Assembly: GCF_009848495.1 (NCBI RefSeq)
Contig: NZ_WWEP01000035.1
Span: 1-64,000 of the forward strand
Direction: 5' to 3'
Length of the DNA: 64,000 nt
DNA from: Flavobacterium sp. MK4S-17
GTDB taxonomy: Bacteria > Bacteroidota > Bacteroidia > Flavobacteriales > Flavobacteriaceae
A program made the translations under genes and the position numbers. Position 1 is the first letter of the stretch; each line of letters begins with the position of its first letter. Positions 53,109 through 61,441 of the stretch are shown here, piece by piece. Under the pieces are notes generated by a model. The model was not told where the DNA came from, ran no database searches, and saw only the letters and a list, made by a program, of their open reading frames with translations.

Positions 53109-53630
53109 CTACCTTATATTTTCAATTTGTTTTCGTAATTCTACCAGGGCGCCATGTATCCTTTTTTCTACAGCCTTTATGCTTATTCCTAATATATCGG
53201 CTATTTCATGGTATTTTTTTCCGTCTATCCGGTGCAGCAGGAAAGCGGTGCGCTGTGCTTCGGTAAGTCCGCCTATAGCATTTTGCAGTTTAATTTTAAA
53301 TTGCTCCTCTTCCATCAAAAATTCAGGACTTTGCCCGTCTGTAGCATTTGCCCCTGTTTTTTTTGCATATTGAAGTACCACTTTTTGGTGTGCTATATGG
53401 TTTAAGGAAGTGTTATTGGCTACTGTGTATAAAAATGATCTTGCTTTTTCGGGCGGCACATCGGCACAATTTTGCCATAGCTTAATAAAGGCTTCCTGCG
53501 CAACATCTTCTGCCTGGTCTTCATTGCCAAATTTATAAAAAAGGTAATTGCGCAGGGTTTTGGCATGCTTGCTGAAAAAAGCAGAAAACATTTTTTCTTC
53601 GCAGATACCGGTAAGCGCAATTTTTTTCAT
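53109..53630 (-). CDS. ECF-type RNA polymerase sigma-70 factor
   Basis: 173 residues. Region 2 is seen at about 24-60 (YLFYKFGNEDQAEDVAQEAFIKLW) and region 4 at about 118-170 (LTEAQRTAFLLHRIDGKKYHEIADILGIS, then KAVEKRIHGAL). It belongs to the Bacteroidetes FecI-like group always followed by fecR and a TonB receptor. First gene of the signalling cassette; its likely targets include its own receptor gene. Confidence 0.94.
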   Translation of the reverse strand: MKKIALTGICEEKMFSAFFSKHAKTLRNYLFYKFGNEDQAEDVAQEAFIKLWQNCADVPPEKARSFLYTVANNTSLNHIAHQKVVLQYAKKTGANATDGQSPEFLMEEEQFKIKLQNAIGGLTEAQRTAFLLHRIDGKKYHEIADILGISIKAVEKRIHGALVELRKQIENIR

Positions 53631-53893
53631 GGTGCTGTAATTGGGCGTTAAATTATAAAAAAAAATATACCTGCAAAGGCAATGTGCTATAACTTGGATA
53701 GTTTATAAAATCATTTTTTTTGTTAAATTACGGTAGGGTATTTTTATTTTTAAATGTTTTTATAATAAACCGTCATTTTAATTAATTGAGTAGTTGTGTT
53801 TTTTTAAATATTCAAGTTTTTTCCAAAGAACCGGCTTGATTTCCGAGCCGGTTTCTTTACCTCATTGCTTTAAACTAACTTAAAACACTTTAT
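53631..53893. other. Divergent regulatory region between the ECF sigma gene and the acidic lipoprotein gene
   Basis: 263 AT-rich bases with long T- and A-tracts and no ORF. A GC-rich hairpin at 53825-53858 lies near the right edge. TGCCTTTG on the minus strand near 53672-53679 is one mismatch from a -7 box for the sigma gene. No convincing promoter was seen for the lipoprotein gene. Confidence 0.4.
53825..53858 (+). other. GC-rich leader hairpin before the acidic lipoprotein gene
   Basis: Left arm AAAGAACCGGCT, loop TGATTTCCG, right arm AGCCGGTTTCTTT: an 8-bp core stem extended by four pairs with one bulged T. It sits 35 bp before the ATG at 53894. It resembles a terminator but no gene precedes it on this strand, so it may be an attenuator or a leader structure. 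Confidence 0.45.
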
Positions 53894-54796
53894 ATGAACA
53901 AATTTTTCAAACTTTTAGCAGCTTTTGTCTTAACAGGATTTATTGCGGCATCCTGCAGCGATGATGATTCTGGGACTGTAAGTGCCGATCCTGATGCGCT
54001 GAACCTTAGCTCTGAGTTAACTTCGTTATTATCGGCATTGGCACTTAACCCAAACCTTACCGATTGTGTGAGCCTTGACCTGCCTGTAACTATACTTGTT
54101 TATGATTCTGACAACCAGCCGGATGGTACAATAGTTATTGATGAAGAAACCGATTTGGAAGACCTTATTGCCCAACTTGATTTTGATGAGTCTTATGCTT
54201 TTGAATATCCTTTGTCAATAAATGGATTTGGCGGAGAGTTAATAACAGTAAACTCAAATGACGAATTCCTGTCGGCACTACAGGACGAAATCTCGGAATG
54301 TGAAAATGCATCAGAAGAATGTGATACAGAAAACACGGCATATACTCAATTATTTAACAGCCTTAGCGGTGGTGAGCAGTTCACAATGGATACATTTACG
54401 CATGAGTACACATTCAGTTCAGACCAGGGCGGAACAATATGCAGTATAGGCTACAAAGGTGAAACAGCATCTGTTTCATACCTTATAGAAATACTGGATG
54501 GTAATGATAATGTGGTATATTCAGGTAACCACAGTTTTTCTGATACTGCTATGGAGTATGTTTCCATACCGGAAGTAAGTATTAACGCAAATGAAAATTA
54601 TACTATTAAACGTTCTATTGGCTCATATGCCGAAGGGCAGGGCATAGGTACGGTAAGATGGGGTTTATCTACTATGCTGCCCGCAACCGCCAATGGCATA
54701 ACGGTACACCAGGCGCGTTTTTATGGCGGGGGCGGCAGTACCAATCCTGACTATGGAATGGTACCTTATATAGATTTTGCATTTAAGCCATTGTAA
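53894..54796 (+). CDS. Acidic secreted lipoprotein, function unknown
   Basis: 300 residues. Signal sequence with lipobox (FIAASC, Cys21) followed by SDDDSG, a form common for surface-directed Bacteroidetes lipoproteins. The mature protein is rich in Asp/Glu and Ser, with Cys residues at TDC, SEC, EEC and TIC. Its C-terminal half looks beta-rich (YTFSSDQGG, VSYLIEILDG, VVYSGNHSFSDT). No domain was recognised. Divergent from the ECF sigma cassette, preceded by a leader hairpin and followed by its own terminator. It could be a target of that sigma factor, but this is only an inference from position. Confidence 0.7.
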   Translation: MNKFFKLLAAFVLTGFIAASCSDDDSGTVSADPDALNLSSELTSLLSALALNPNLTDCVSLDLPVTILVYDSDNQPDGTIVIDEETDLEDLIAQLDFDESYAFEYPLSINGFGGELITVNSNDEFLSALQDEISECENASEECDTENTAYTQLFNSLSGGEQFTMDTFTHEYTFSSDQGGTICSIGYKGETASVSYLIEILDGNDNVVYSGNHSFSDTAMEYVSIPEVSINANENYTIKRSIGSYAEGQGIGTVRWGLSTMLPATANGITVHQARFYGGGGSTNPDYGMVPYIDFAFKPL

Positions 54797-54815
54797 ATAA
54801 ATTTCGTTTTTAGTA

Positions 54816-54845
54816 AAAACCGGCCTTATCAGGCTGGTTTTTTTA
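54816..54845 (+). terminator. Intrinsic terminator after the acidic lipoprotein gene
   Basis: AAAACCGGCCT / AGGCTGGTTTT stem (one G-T pair), loop TATC, then a T-run. Confidence 0.85.
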
Positions 54846-54877
54846 TTTATAAGTTCCTAACTTCAAAATCAAATCCT

Positions 54878-54885
54878 TAAATTTG
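54878..54885 (+). promoter_or_regulatory. -7 box of ffh
   Basis: TAAATTTG followed by CACC, 25 bp before the ATG. No TTG at the expected distance. Confidence 0.45.
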
Positions 54886-54910
54886 CACCTCTATAAAAGA
54901 ATCACAGTTT

Positions 54911-56251
54911 ATGTTTGATAATTTAAGCGATAAGTTAGATAAAGCTTTACATATACTTAAAGGGCACGGTAAAATTACCGAAGTTAACGTAGCCGATACT
55001 TTAAAGGAAGTACGCAGGGCATTGCTTGATGCCGACGTTAACTTTAAAATAGCAAAAGACTTTACCACAAGGGTTAAGGAAAAAGCTATGGGCGAAAATG
55101 TATTGACTACATTACAGCCGGGCCAGTTGATGGTTAAGATAGTTAAAGATGAGCTTACCGAACTTATGGGGGGCGATGCCACAGGCATTAACCTTTCGGG
55201 CAACCCTTCGGTTATTTTAATGTCAGGTTTGCAGGGTTCGGGTAAAACAACCTTTTCAGGAAAGCTTGCCAACTATTTAAAAACCAAGAAAAATAAAAAA
55301 CCTTTGCTTGTAGCGTGCGACGTTTACCGTCCTGCGGCTATTAACCAGCTACATGTAGTAGGCGGACAGATAGGTGTTGAGGTATATTCGGAAGAAGGGA
55401 ATAAAAACCCGGTACAAATAGCGCAAAATGCTATTGAACATGCCAAGGCAAATGGCTTTAATGTAGTAATTGTGGATACCGCCGGCCGCCTTGCGGTTGA
55501 CGAGGAAATGATGAACGAAATTGCCAATGTGCATAAGGCTATAACCCCACAGGAAACACTTTTTGTAGTTGATGCCATGACAGGTCAGGATGCTGTTAAT
55601 ACTGCTAAGGCATTTAATGACAGGCTTAATTTTGACGGTGTTATATTAACCAAGCTGGATGGTGATACCCGTGGTGGTGCAGCCATTTCAATTAAGTCGG
55701 TTGTAGATAAACCTATTAAGTTTATTGGTACAGGCGAAAAGATGGAAGCGATAGACGTGTTCTATCCGAACCGTATGGCCGACCGTATTCTTGGTATGGG
55801 CGACGTAGTATCGCTTGTGGAAAGGGCACAGGAACAGTATGATGAAGAAGAAGCCCGCAAGCTTCAAAAGAAAATTGCCAAAAATGAATTTGGCTTTGAT
55901 GATTTTCTTTCGCAGATACAGCAAGTAAAGAAAATGGGTAACATGAAAGACCTTGTAGGCATGATACCCGGAGCAGGCAAAGCCCTTAAAGATGTGGAGA
56001 TTGAAGATGATGCCTTTAAGCATATTGAGGCAATAATCCATTCCATGACACCTAAAGAGCGCAGCAAGCCTTCAATACTTGATGCCAAAAGGAAAAACAG
56101 GATAGCTAAAGGTTCAGGTACATCAATACAGCAGGTTAACCAGTTGCTGAAGCAGTTTGACCAGATGAGCAAAATGATGAAGATGATGCAGGGCGGCGGT
56201 GCCAGGAACATGATGCGGATGATGGGCGGCATGAAAGGGATGAGGCCATAA
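54911..56251 (+). CDS. ffh: Signal recognition particle protein Ffh (SRP54)
   Basis: 446 residues. Helical N domain, SRP GTPase G domain with GLQGSGKTTF, DVYRPAA, DTAGR and TKLDGDTRGG, and the M domain from about residue 325 with a Met-rich end (QMSKMMKMMQGG, MMRMMGGMKGM). It binds signal sequences at the ribosome and the 4.5S RNA, whose gene is not in this window. Monocistronic with its own terminator. Confidence 0.97.
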   Translation: MFDNLSDKLDKALHILKGHGKITEVNVADTLKEVRRALLDADVNFKIAKDFTTRVKEKAMGENVLTTLQPGQLMVKIVKDELTELMGGDATGINLSGNPSVILMSGLQGSGKTTFSGKLANYLKTKKNKKPLLVACDVYRPAAINQLHVVGGQIGVEVYSEEGNKNPVQIAQNAIEHAKANGFNVVIVDTAGRLAVDEEMMNEIANVHKAITPQETLFVVDAMTGQDAVNTAKAFNDRLNFDGVILTKLDGDTRGGAAISIKSVVDKPIKFIGTGEKMEAIDVFYPNRMADRILGMGDVVSLVERAQEQYDEEEARKLQKKIAKNEFGFDDFLSQIQQVKKMGNMKDLVGMIPGAGKALKDVEIEDDAFKHIEAIIHSMTPKERSKPSILDAKRKNRIAKGSGTSIQQVNQLLKQFDQMSKMMKMMQGGGARNMMRMMGGMKGMRP

Positions 56252-56262
56252 CAATAAAACAT

Positions 56263-56289
56263 AAAGGCGCGGGTAACCGCGTCTTTTTA
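56263..56289 (+). terminator. Intrinsic terminator after ffh
   Basis: AAAGGCGCGG / CCGCGTCTTT stem with loop GTAA and T-run. It separates ffh from folD. Confidence 0.8.
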
Positions 56290-56324
56290 ATTGGTATTCT
56301 ATTCTAAACTAAATACAACACACA

Positions 56325-57209
56325 ATGCAATTACTGGATGGTAAAAAAACTTCGGAAGACATTAAAAACGAGATTGCTGCCGAAGTAAACAAAATGAAAG
56401 AAAAGGGGGAAAAGGTGCCCCATCTTGCTGCGGTTATAGTGGGTAATGATGGTGCCAGCCTTACCTACGTGGGCAGCAAGGTAAAAGCCTGCGAGCGGGT
56501 GGGTTTTGAATCTACGCTGGTAAGGATGCCCGGCACAACATCAGAAATGGAATTGCTTAAAAAAATTGAGGAGCTAAACCAGGATGATGATATTGATGGC
56601 TTTATAGTACAGTTGCCACTGCCAAAACAAATTGACACCCAAAAGGTGATTATGGCTATTGACCCAAGTAAGGATGTGGACGGCTTCCATCCTGAAAACT
56701 TTGGTAAAATGGCACTGGATATGACATCTTTTATACCGGCAACGCCATTTGGCATACTGGAGCTGCTGGAGCGTTATAATGTGCAAACCACAGGAAAGCA
56801 TACAGTAGTGATAGGGCGCAGCCATATTGTTGGCAGGCCCATGAGTATATTAATGGGGCGCAAGGGCTTTCCGGGTAACAGTACAGTAACATTAACCCAC
56901 AGCCATACTAAAAATATAAACCAGATAACCACACAGGCCGATATTATTATTACAGCACTTGGCGTGCCTAATTACCTGAAAGCGGAAATGATAAAAGATG
57001 ATGCCGTGGTTATTGATGTGGGCATTACCCGTGTTGCCGATGAAACATCTGAAAAAGGGTATAAAATAACAGGTGATGTTGATTTTGAAAATGTAAGCAA
57101 AAAGGCATCATTTATAACGCCTGTACCAGGCGGAGTAGGCCCTATGACCATTGCTATGCTCTTAAAAAACACCTTATTGGCAAGAGAACAAAGAAAGTAC
57201 AGAAATTAA
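56325..57209 (+). CDS. folD: Methylenetetrahydrofolate dehydrogenase / methenyltetrahydrofolate cyclohydrolase
   Basis: 294 residues. YVGSKVKACERVG holds the catalytic Lys, VQLPLPKQID the folate-binding segment, VIGRSHIVGRPMSILM the NADP-binding motif and PGGVGPMTIAML the C-terminal signature. It interconverts one-carbon tetrahydrofolate forms in the cytosol. Ends before a terminator shared in the gap with the convergent PhnA-like gene. Confidence 0.97.
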   Translation: MQLLDGKKTSEDIKNEIAAEVNKMKEKGEKVPHLAAVIVGNDGASLTYVGSKVKACERVGFESTLVRMPGTTSEMELLKKIEELNQDDDIDGFIVQLPLPKQIDTQKVIMAIDPSKDVDGFHPENFGKMALDMTSFIPATPFGILELLERYNVQTTGKHTVVIGRSHIVGRPMSILMGRKGFPGNSTVTLTHSHTKNINQITTQADIIITALGVPNYLKAEMIKDDAVVIDVGITRVADETSEKGYKITGDVDFENVSKKASFITPVPGGVGPMTIAMLLKNTLLAREQRKYRN

Positions 57210-57228
57210 AATCTGATTTTATAATTTA

Positions 57229-57272
57229 AAATAACATCCTAAAAGGTATTTTTCAGGATGTTATTTTTTTTT
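57229..57272 (+). terminator. Intrinsic terminator after folD
   Basis: Stem AAATAACATCCT / AGGATGTTATTT closing a partly paired loop, followed by a long T-run. Confidence 0.85.
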
Positions 57273-57278
57273 ACAGTA

Positions 57279-57488
57279 TTATGATTTCTTCACAAACTCT
57301 GTGCGAAGTACCATAGCCACTTTATTAACGCGGCAGTCTATTTCGGCAGGGTCGTCTGTAAGGCGTATGTTTTTAACGGTGGTGCCGCGTTTAATTACGG
57401 CAGATGAACTCTTTACTTTTAAATCTTTGATTACGGTTACGGTATCGCCATCATTTAATATGTTACCGTTGCTGTCTTTTACTTCCAT
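57279..57488 (-). CDS. PhnA/YjdM C-terminal domain protein
   Basis: 69 residues. [20 protein letters not shown] and [10 protein letters not shown] match the C-terminal SH3-like domain of PhnA/YjdM, but the N-terminal zinc-ribbon of the ~110-residue E. coli protein is absent. The biochemical role of the family is unclear; the old link to alkylphosphonate use is not supported here because no phn genes are present. The ATG lies inside the last 26 bp of rluF, so the two genes overlap in different frames. Confidence 0.8.
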   Translation of the reverse strand: MEVKDSNGNILNDGDTVTVIKDLKVKSSSAVIKRGTTVKNIRLTDDPAEIDCRVNKVAMVLRTEFVKKS

Positions 57489-58290
57489 TGTTTTTGTTAT
57501 TGTGGTTTATTTTATTGGTATTGTTCGTGTTATTGGCTGGTTTCACAGCTTGTTTTGGCAGGCTGGCTTCTTCTGTTTTACTGCTTGGTGCAATAAGCTT
57601 GTTTAATTCTTTTATCTCAGCAGCGGTTAAATCCCTGTACCGGCCCAAAGGCACATCAAGCGATATATTAATTATCCTTATGCGCTTTAGTGCTGTAACC
57701 TCATAGCCCAGATATTCGCACATACGGCGTATCTGCCTGTTAAGCCCCTGTGTAAGTACTATCCTGAATACATATTTGCTAACCTGCTCTACTTTGCACT
57801 TTCGCGTAACTGTATCTAATATGGGTACGCCATTACCCATGCGCTGTATAAACCTGTCGGTAATTGGTTTATTTACAGTTACAATATATTCTTTTTCGTG
57901 ATTATTGCGTGCGCGTAATATTTTATTTACAATATCGCCATCATTTGTCAGGAAAATAAGTCCTTCACTGGCCTTGTCAAGCCTGCCGATGGGGAATATC
58001 CGCTCCGGGTAATTTATGTAATCAACTATATTGTTTTTTACATCCTGATTGGTAGTACATTCAATACCCACAGGTTTATTGAAAGCAAGGTATGTGTGTT
58101 TACCTGTTTTTTCCTTAATTAATTTACCGTTTATGCGCACCTCATCATCAATGCTTATTTTAGTGCCCATAATAGCAGTATTGCCATTTATGGTAACACG
58201 CCCTTCCTCAATCAGCTTATCGGCTTCCCTGCGGGAACAATAACCTGTTTCAGAAATATATTTATTAAGCCTTTTCAGTTCTTCTGCCAT
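57463..58290 (-). CDS. rluF: 23S rRNA pseudouridine synthase RluF-like
   Basis: 275 residues from the ATG at 58290 ([13 protein letters not shown]); an ATG at 58305 is possible but adds MYFYI. S4 RNA-binding domain (about 5-55; [17 protein letters not shown]), then the catalytic domain with Asp105 in [29 protein letters not shown] fits the RluF/RsuA group. It makes pseudouridine in 23S rRNA (position 2604 in E. coli). The tail of ~50 residues is low-complexity, Asn/Lys-rich and basic. It follows the hydrolase gene by 24 bp. Confidence 0.9.
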   Translation of the reverse strand: MAEELKRLNKYISETGYCSRREADKLIEEGRVTINGNTAIMGTKISIDDEVRINGKLIKEKTGKHTYLAFNKPVGIECTTNQDVKNNIVDYINYPERIFPIGRLDKASEGLIFLTNDGDIVNKILRARNNHEKEYIVTVNKPITDRFIQRMGNGVPILDTVTRKCKVEQVSKYVFRIVLTQGLNRQIRRMCEYLGYEVTALKRIRIINISLDVPLGRYRDLTAAEIKELNKLIAPSSKTEEASLPKQAVKPANNTNNTNKINHNNKNNGSKRQQR

Positions 58291-58314
58291 AATGTAAAAA
58301 TACAATTATCTGTA

Positions 58315-59166
58315 TTATTCTTCTTTAAAAAGAAAGGAATAGATTTTATTATACAGGGCATCATCATGCATGCTGTGGCCAAGCCCTTTTGTTATATAAA
58401 ACTCGGCATCGGGCCAGGCTTTTGCTATTTTTTTTCCTTCCCTGAAATTTACTACCTCATCTTTTACATCATGTACCAATAATCCTTTAGCGTTTATTTT
58501 TGAGGCAAAAAGGCTTCCGGAAAACTCATCGGTCTTAATCCGGAAATGGTCAAAGAAGTGTTTTTTAAGTAATTTAAAAACATTGTTGTTAAGGCTTAAA
58601 ATACCTGCATAATTCGCCAGAATAGTATTTAGGTCGCAGGGTGCGCCCATTATAACCAGTTTTTTTATAATAGCATTAGGGTAATGCGATTGATAGTATA
58701 ATGCCGTAGCACCTCCTAAAGAATGGCCTACCATATATTCAGGCTTGTATTTGTGTATGATAACATTGATGAATTCGGCATAGCGCGGTATGGTAAATTC
58801 ATGGCCTGATGATAACCCATGTGCAGGCGCATCAAGTGCAATAATAGTATAGCCTGAGTTTTTAAGGTAGGGTATAAACTGCTCCCATCGTGAGGCATTG
58901 CTTTCCCAACCGTGTACAAGCAACAGGGTTTTATTATGTTTGCCCTGCCATGTGTAAACCTGGAAAACAAAAGAGTCATGCGTCATTATTTCAGCATCGG
59001 CTTCCCTGAGGATATCGGGTAATTGCTCCTTAATTAACCTCCCGTCCCGGGGCTCACTGAAAAACTTATAGGCTATACGGCTTGCCTTTTTTGGTGCTAC
59101 ATAACTAAGTAAGTTAATATATAAACCCAGCCCTTTTTTAAGTAAATAGGTAAAAAACTTCTGCAT
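58315..59166 (-). CDS. Alpha/beta hydrolase
   Basis: 283 residues. Oxyanion segment LVHGWESNASRW, nucleophile elbow GHSLGGA with the catalytic Ser at about residue 149, and a C-terminal GLGHSMHDD with the His. An N-terminal hydrophobic stretch (about 8-25) could anchor it or be a helix of the fold. Substrate unknown. It is separated from the upstream gene by a terminator and lies just before rluF. Confidence 0.9.
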   Translation of the reverse strand: MQKFFTYLLKKGLGLYINLLSYVAPKKASRIAYKFFSEPRDGRLIKEQLPDILREADAEIMTHDSFVFQVYTWQGKHNKTLLLVHGWESNASRWEQFIPYLKNSGYTIIALDAPAHGLSSGHEFTIPRYAEFINVIIHKYKPEYMVGHSLGGATALYYQSHYPNAIIKKLVIMGAPCDLNTILANYAGILSLNNNVFKLLKKHFFDHFRIKTDEFSGSLFASKINAKGLLVHDVKDEVVNFREGKKIAKAWPDAEFYITKGLGHSMHDDALYNKIYSFLFKEE

Positions 59167-59173
59167 GGCAGTT

Positions 59174-59198
59174 AAAAAAACCCCGCATTGCGGGGTTT
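59174..59198 (-). terminator. Intrinsic terminator after the C4-ribbon-like coiled-coil gene
   Basis: Perfect stem AAACCCCGC / GCGGGGTTT with loop ATT, followed by TTTTTTT on the minus strand. Confidence 0.9.
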
Positions 59199-59203
59199 GC
59201 TAT

Positions 59204-59983
59204 TTATATTTTGGAAAACAACTGTTCCATTTTCTCTTTTTCCTCATCGGCAAGTGCGCTGTCCACTAAAATCCTTCCGCTGTGTTCGTCGGTAATAATT
59301 TTTTTGCGGCTGGCAATTTCCATTTGTGTTTGCGGCGGTATGGTAAAGAAAGAACCTGCCGAAGCGCCCCTTTCAATAGATACTACTGCAAGGCCGTTTC
59401 TCACGCTGCCCCTTATCCTTTTATAAGCGTTAAGCAGCCTTTCTTCAATCTGCTGCTGGTACTCGGCTGATTTTTCAAGAAGGAAGTTTTCTTCTTTTTC
59501 AGTTTCAGACATAATAGCATCAAGCTCAGATTTTTTATGCTGAAGATGGGTTTTTTTAGCTTCCAGCTTTTCTTCCGACTGGGTAATGGCTTCTTTTTTA
59601 TGTTCTATGGAAGCTTTCATTTCCTTTATATGTTTTTCGGCAAGCTGTATTTCCAGTTCCTGGAACTCAATTTCCTTGCTTAAGGAATTAAACTCCCTGT
59701 TGTTGCGTACATTTTTTTGCTGCTCGCTGTATTTTTTTATCGAAGCCTTGTGCTCATCTATGGCATTTTTCTTTTCTTTAATCTGGTCTTCAATAGACTC
59801 AAGGTCGTTTTTAAGTTTTTCAAGCCTTGTGGTTAATCCTGCAACTTCGTCTTCAAGGTCTTCCACTTCAAGCGGCAGTTCGCCCCTTACGTTCCTAATT
59901 TCGTCAATCCTTGAATCAATTAACTGTAAATCATAAAGTGCCCTTAACTTTTCTTCAACACTTAATTCCTTGGTATTCGCCAT
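59204..59983 (-). CDS. Coiled-coil protein of the C4-type zinc-ribbon family, lacking all zinc-ligand cysteines
   Basis: 259 residues. A long coiled-coil (about 20-185) is followed by a C-terminal ribbon-like domain (about 192-245). In related proteins this domain has CxxC pairs before LPPQ and before GRIL; here the equivalent positions are Ser208, Ser211, Asp232 and Ser235, and the whole protein contains no Cys. The fold is thus kept without the metal site. Function unknown. It lies 2 bp downstream of the Nif3-like gene, the two forming an operon conserved in many bacteria. Confidence 0.85.
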   Translation of the reverse strand: MANTKELSVEEKLRALYDLQLIDSRIDEIRNVRGELPLEVEDLEDEVAGLTTRLEKLKNDLESIEDQIKEKKNAIDEHKASIKKYSEQQKNVRNNREFNSLSKEIEFQELEIQLAEKHIKEMKASIEHKKEAITQSEEKLEAKKTHLQHKKSELDAIMSETEKEENFLLEKSAEYQQQIEERLLNAYKRIRGSVRNGLAVVSIERGASAGSFFTIPPQTQMEIASRKKIITDEHSGRILVDSALADEEKEKMEQLFSKI

Positions 59984-59985
59984 AT

Positions 59986-61080
59986 TTATAAGTACTTAAC
60001 TGGATTTGTATTTTCTTCCGATAAAATGATTGCAAAATTAGGGATTTTTTTCATAAGATAATCAACTATGTAATTTTTTGTATAGCGTTCACTCTCAAAA
60101 TGTCCTATGTCGGCAAGCAAAAGCTTTCCTTCCGCTTCATAAAACTGGTGGTATTTCAGGTCGGCAGTAATGTAAGCATCTGCGCCTGCTGCTATTGCAT
60201 TTTTAATGGCAAAACTCCCGGAACCGCCTAAAACTGCCACTTTTTTTATTTTTTTTCCTGTAAATGCACTATGCCTTATTCCGCCTGCCTGCATTTTTTC
60301 CTTTACCATTTGCAGGAAGTCCTCTTCTGCCATAGCGTTTTCAAGTTCGCCAATCATTCCAAGCCCTATATTTTGGTGCTTGTTTTCAAGGCTGTAAATT
60401 TCATAGGCAACCTCTTCATACACATGGTGTGCAAAAAGGGCTTTTAGTATTTTATTTTCCAGATGCTTTTCAAAGGTTACCTCTATTTTAATTTCTTTGC
60501 CTTCCACAAATTCACCTTGCTCTCCAATGGCAGGGTTGCTGTCTTCATTACCCTGATAGGTGCCCAGCCCCTGGGAGCTGAAGCTGCAGTTTTCGTAATT
60601 GCCTATATTTCCTGCGCCTGCATTAAATAAAGCATTACGGAGTTTGTCTACATTTTCGGGTATGGTGTATGTTACCAGTTTCTTTATATAATTTTCTTTG
60701 GGAATAAGTATCCTGGTACTGTGCAGCCCAAGTGCATTGCACATTATTTTGTTTACGCCATGCTTATGATTATCAAGCGCAGTATGGACGGCATAAATAG
60801 AAATGTCATTTTTTATGGCTTTTATAAGTGCGCGCTCCACATAGTTTTTCCCGGTTATTTTTTTTAACCCGGAAAAAAGTATGGGGTGGAAGCTTACTAT
60901 AAAATTACAATTTTTTAAAACAGCTTCGTCAATAACCTTTTCAAGGGCATCATGGCAAACCAGCACGCCCGTGGCTTCATTATCAGCGTTTCCTGTAAGC
61001 AGCCCCGTGTTATCAAAATCTTCCGCATAAGATAGTGGCGCCATTTCTTCAAGTATGGCAATAATATCCTTTATTTTCAT
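59986..61080 (-). CDS. Nif3-like dinuclear metal centre protein (YqfO type with inserted domain)
   Basis: 364 residues. N- and C-terminal Nif3 halves carry the metal-binding residues: SFHPILF (His65), ENT near the start (DNTGLL), and GHFESERY near residue 328. An inserted PII/CutA-like domain of about 100 residues (about 130-235) is present as in YqfO. Sometimes annotated as GTP cyclohydrolase 1 type 2, but the activity is not established. Forms an operon with the coiled-coil gene. Confidence 0.93.
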   Translation of the reverse strand: MKIKDIIAILEEMAPLSYAEDFDNTGLLTGNADNEATGVLVCHDALEKVIDEAVLKNCNFIVSFHPILFSGLKKITGKNYVERALIKAIKNDISIYAVHTALDNHKHGVNKIMCNALGLHSTRILIPKENYIKKLVTYTIPENVDKLRNALFNAGAGNIGNYENCSFSSQGLGTYQGNEDSNPAIGEQGEFVEGKEIKIEVTFEKHLENKILKALFAHHVYEEVAYEIYSLENKHQNIGLGMIGELENAMAEEDFLQMVKEKMQAGGIRHSAFTGKKIKKVAVLGGSGSFAIKNAIAAGADAYITADLKYHQFYEAEGKLLLADIGHFESERYTKNYIVDYLMKKIPNFAIILSEENTNPVKYL

Positions 61081-61097
61081 TTGGTTTATTTTCTAAC

Positions 61098-61105
61098 CAA
61101 ATATA
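61098..61105 (-). promoter_or_regulatory. -7 box upstream of the Nif3-like gene
   Basis: TATATTTG on the minus strand, 17 bp before the ATG at 61080. No TTG partner at good spacing. Confidence 0.35.
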
Positions 61106-61117
61106 ATGAATGTATTT

Positions 61118-61339
61118 CTATCCGCAGAAGCTGTCAAGGTATTCACCATATTCAACCCCGGTGTCGGTGTCATCTACAAAAGCATTTCCGTTAGTACCCC
61201 TGCACACCCTGTAGGAATCTTCACCCGCAATTTCACAAGTCCTGCACGCACTGCCGCCTGTGTTGTTATCGTCGTCAGATGAGCATGCTGCAAATGTAAT
61301 TGCAGAAAATACTGCTAAAGAGAATAATAATTTTTTCAT
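61118..61339 (-). CDS. Small cysteine-bearing lipoprotein, paralog A
   Basis: 73 residues. Signal sequence and lipobox ending at Cys19 (TFAAC), then SSDDD. The mature part has CRTC, a later RVC and a final FC, with GNAFVDDTDTGVEYGEYLDSFCG at the end. It aligns with the neighbouring paralog at 61442 (CxTC, VC, AF, DTGV-Y--Y, terminal C). Four mature Cys besides the lipid-bearing one could form two disulfides. Not recognised as a described family. Confidence 0.7.
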   Translation of the reverse strand: MKKLLFSLAVFSAITFAACSSDDDNNTGGSACRTCEIAGEDSYRVCRGTNGNAFVDDTDTGVEYGEYLDSFCG

Positions 61340-61412
61340 AATACTTAATAATTAGCCTAACAAAAGAAACAAAATACTGGGCTTCCTGAAAAGCCTTTAG
61401 TAAAATATTATG

Positions 61413-61437
61413 AAAAAAGCCGGCTGATAGCCAGCTT
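61413..61437 (-). terminator. Terminator between the two mini-lipoprotein genes
   Basis: AAGCTGGCT / AGCCGGCTT stem (one mismatch) with a three-base loop and TTTTTT on the minus strand, just after the stop of paralog B. The two genes are thus probably separate transcripts. Confidence 0.7.
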
Positions 61438-61441
61438 GTGT

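Noticed and set aside
57279..57488. Phosphonate utilisation function for the PhnA-like gene
   Set aside because: The domain match is good, but there are no phn genes around and the family's link to phosphonate breakdown is not supported by this context.
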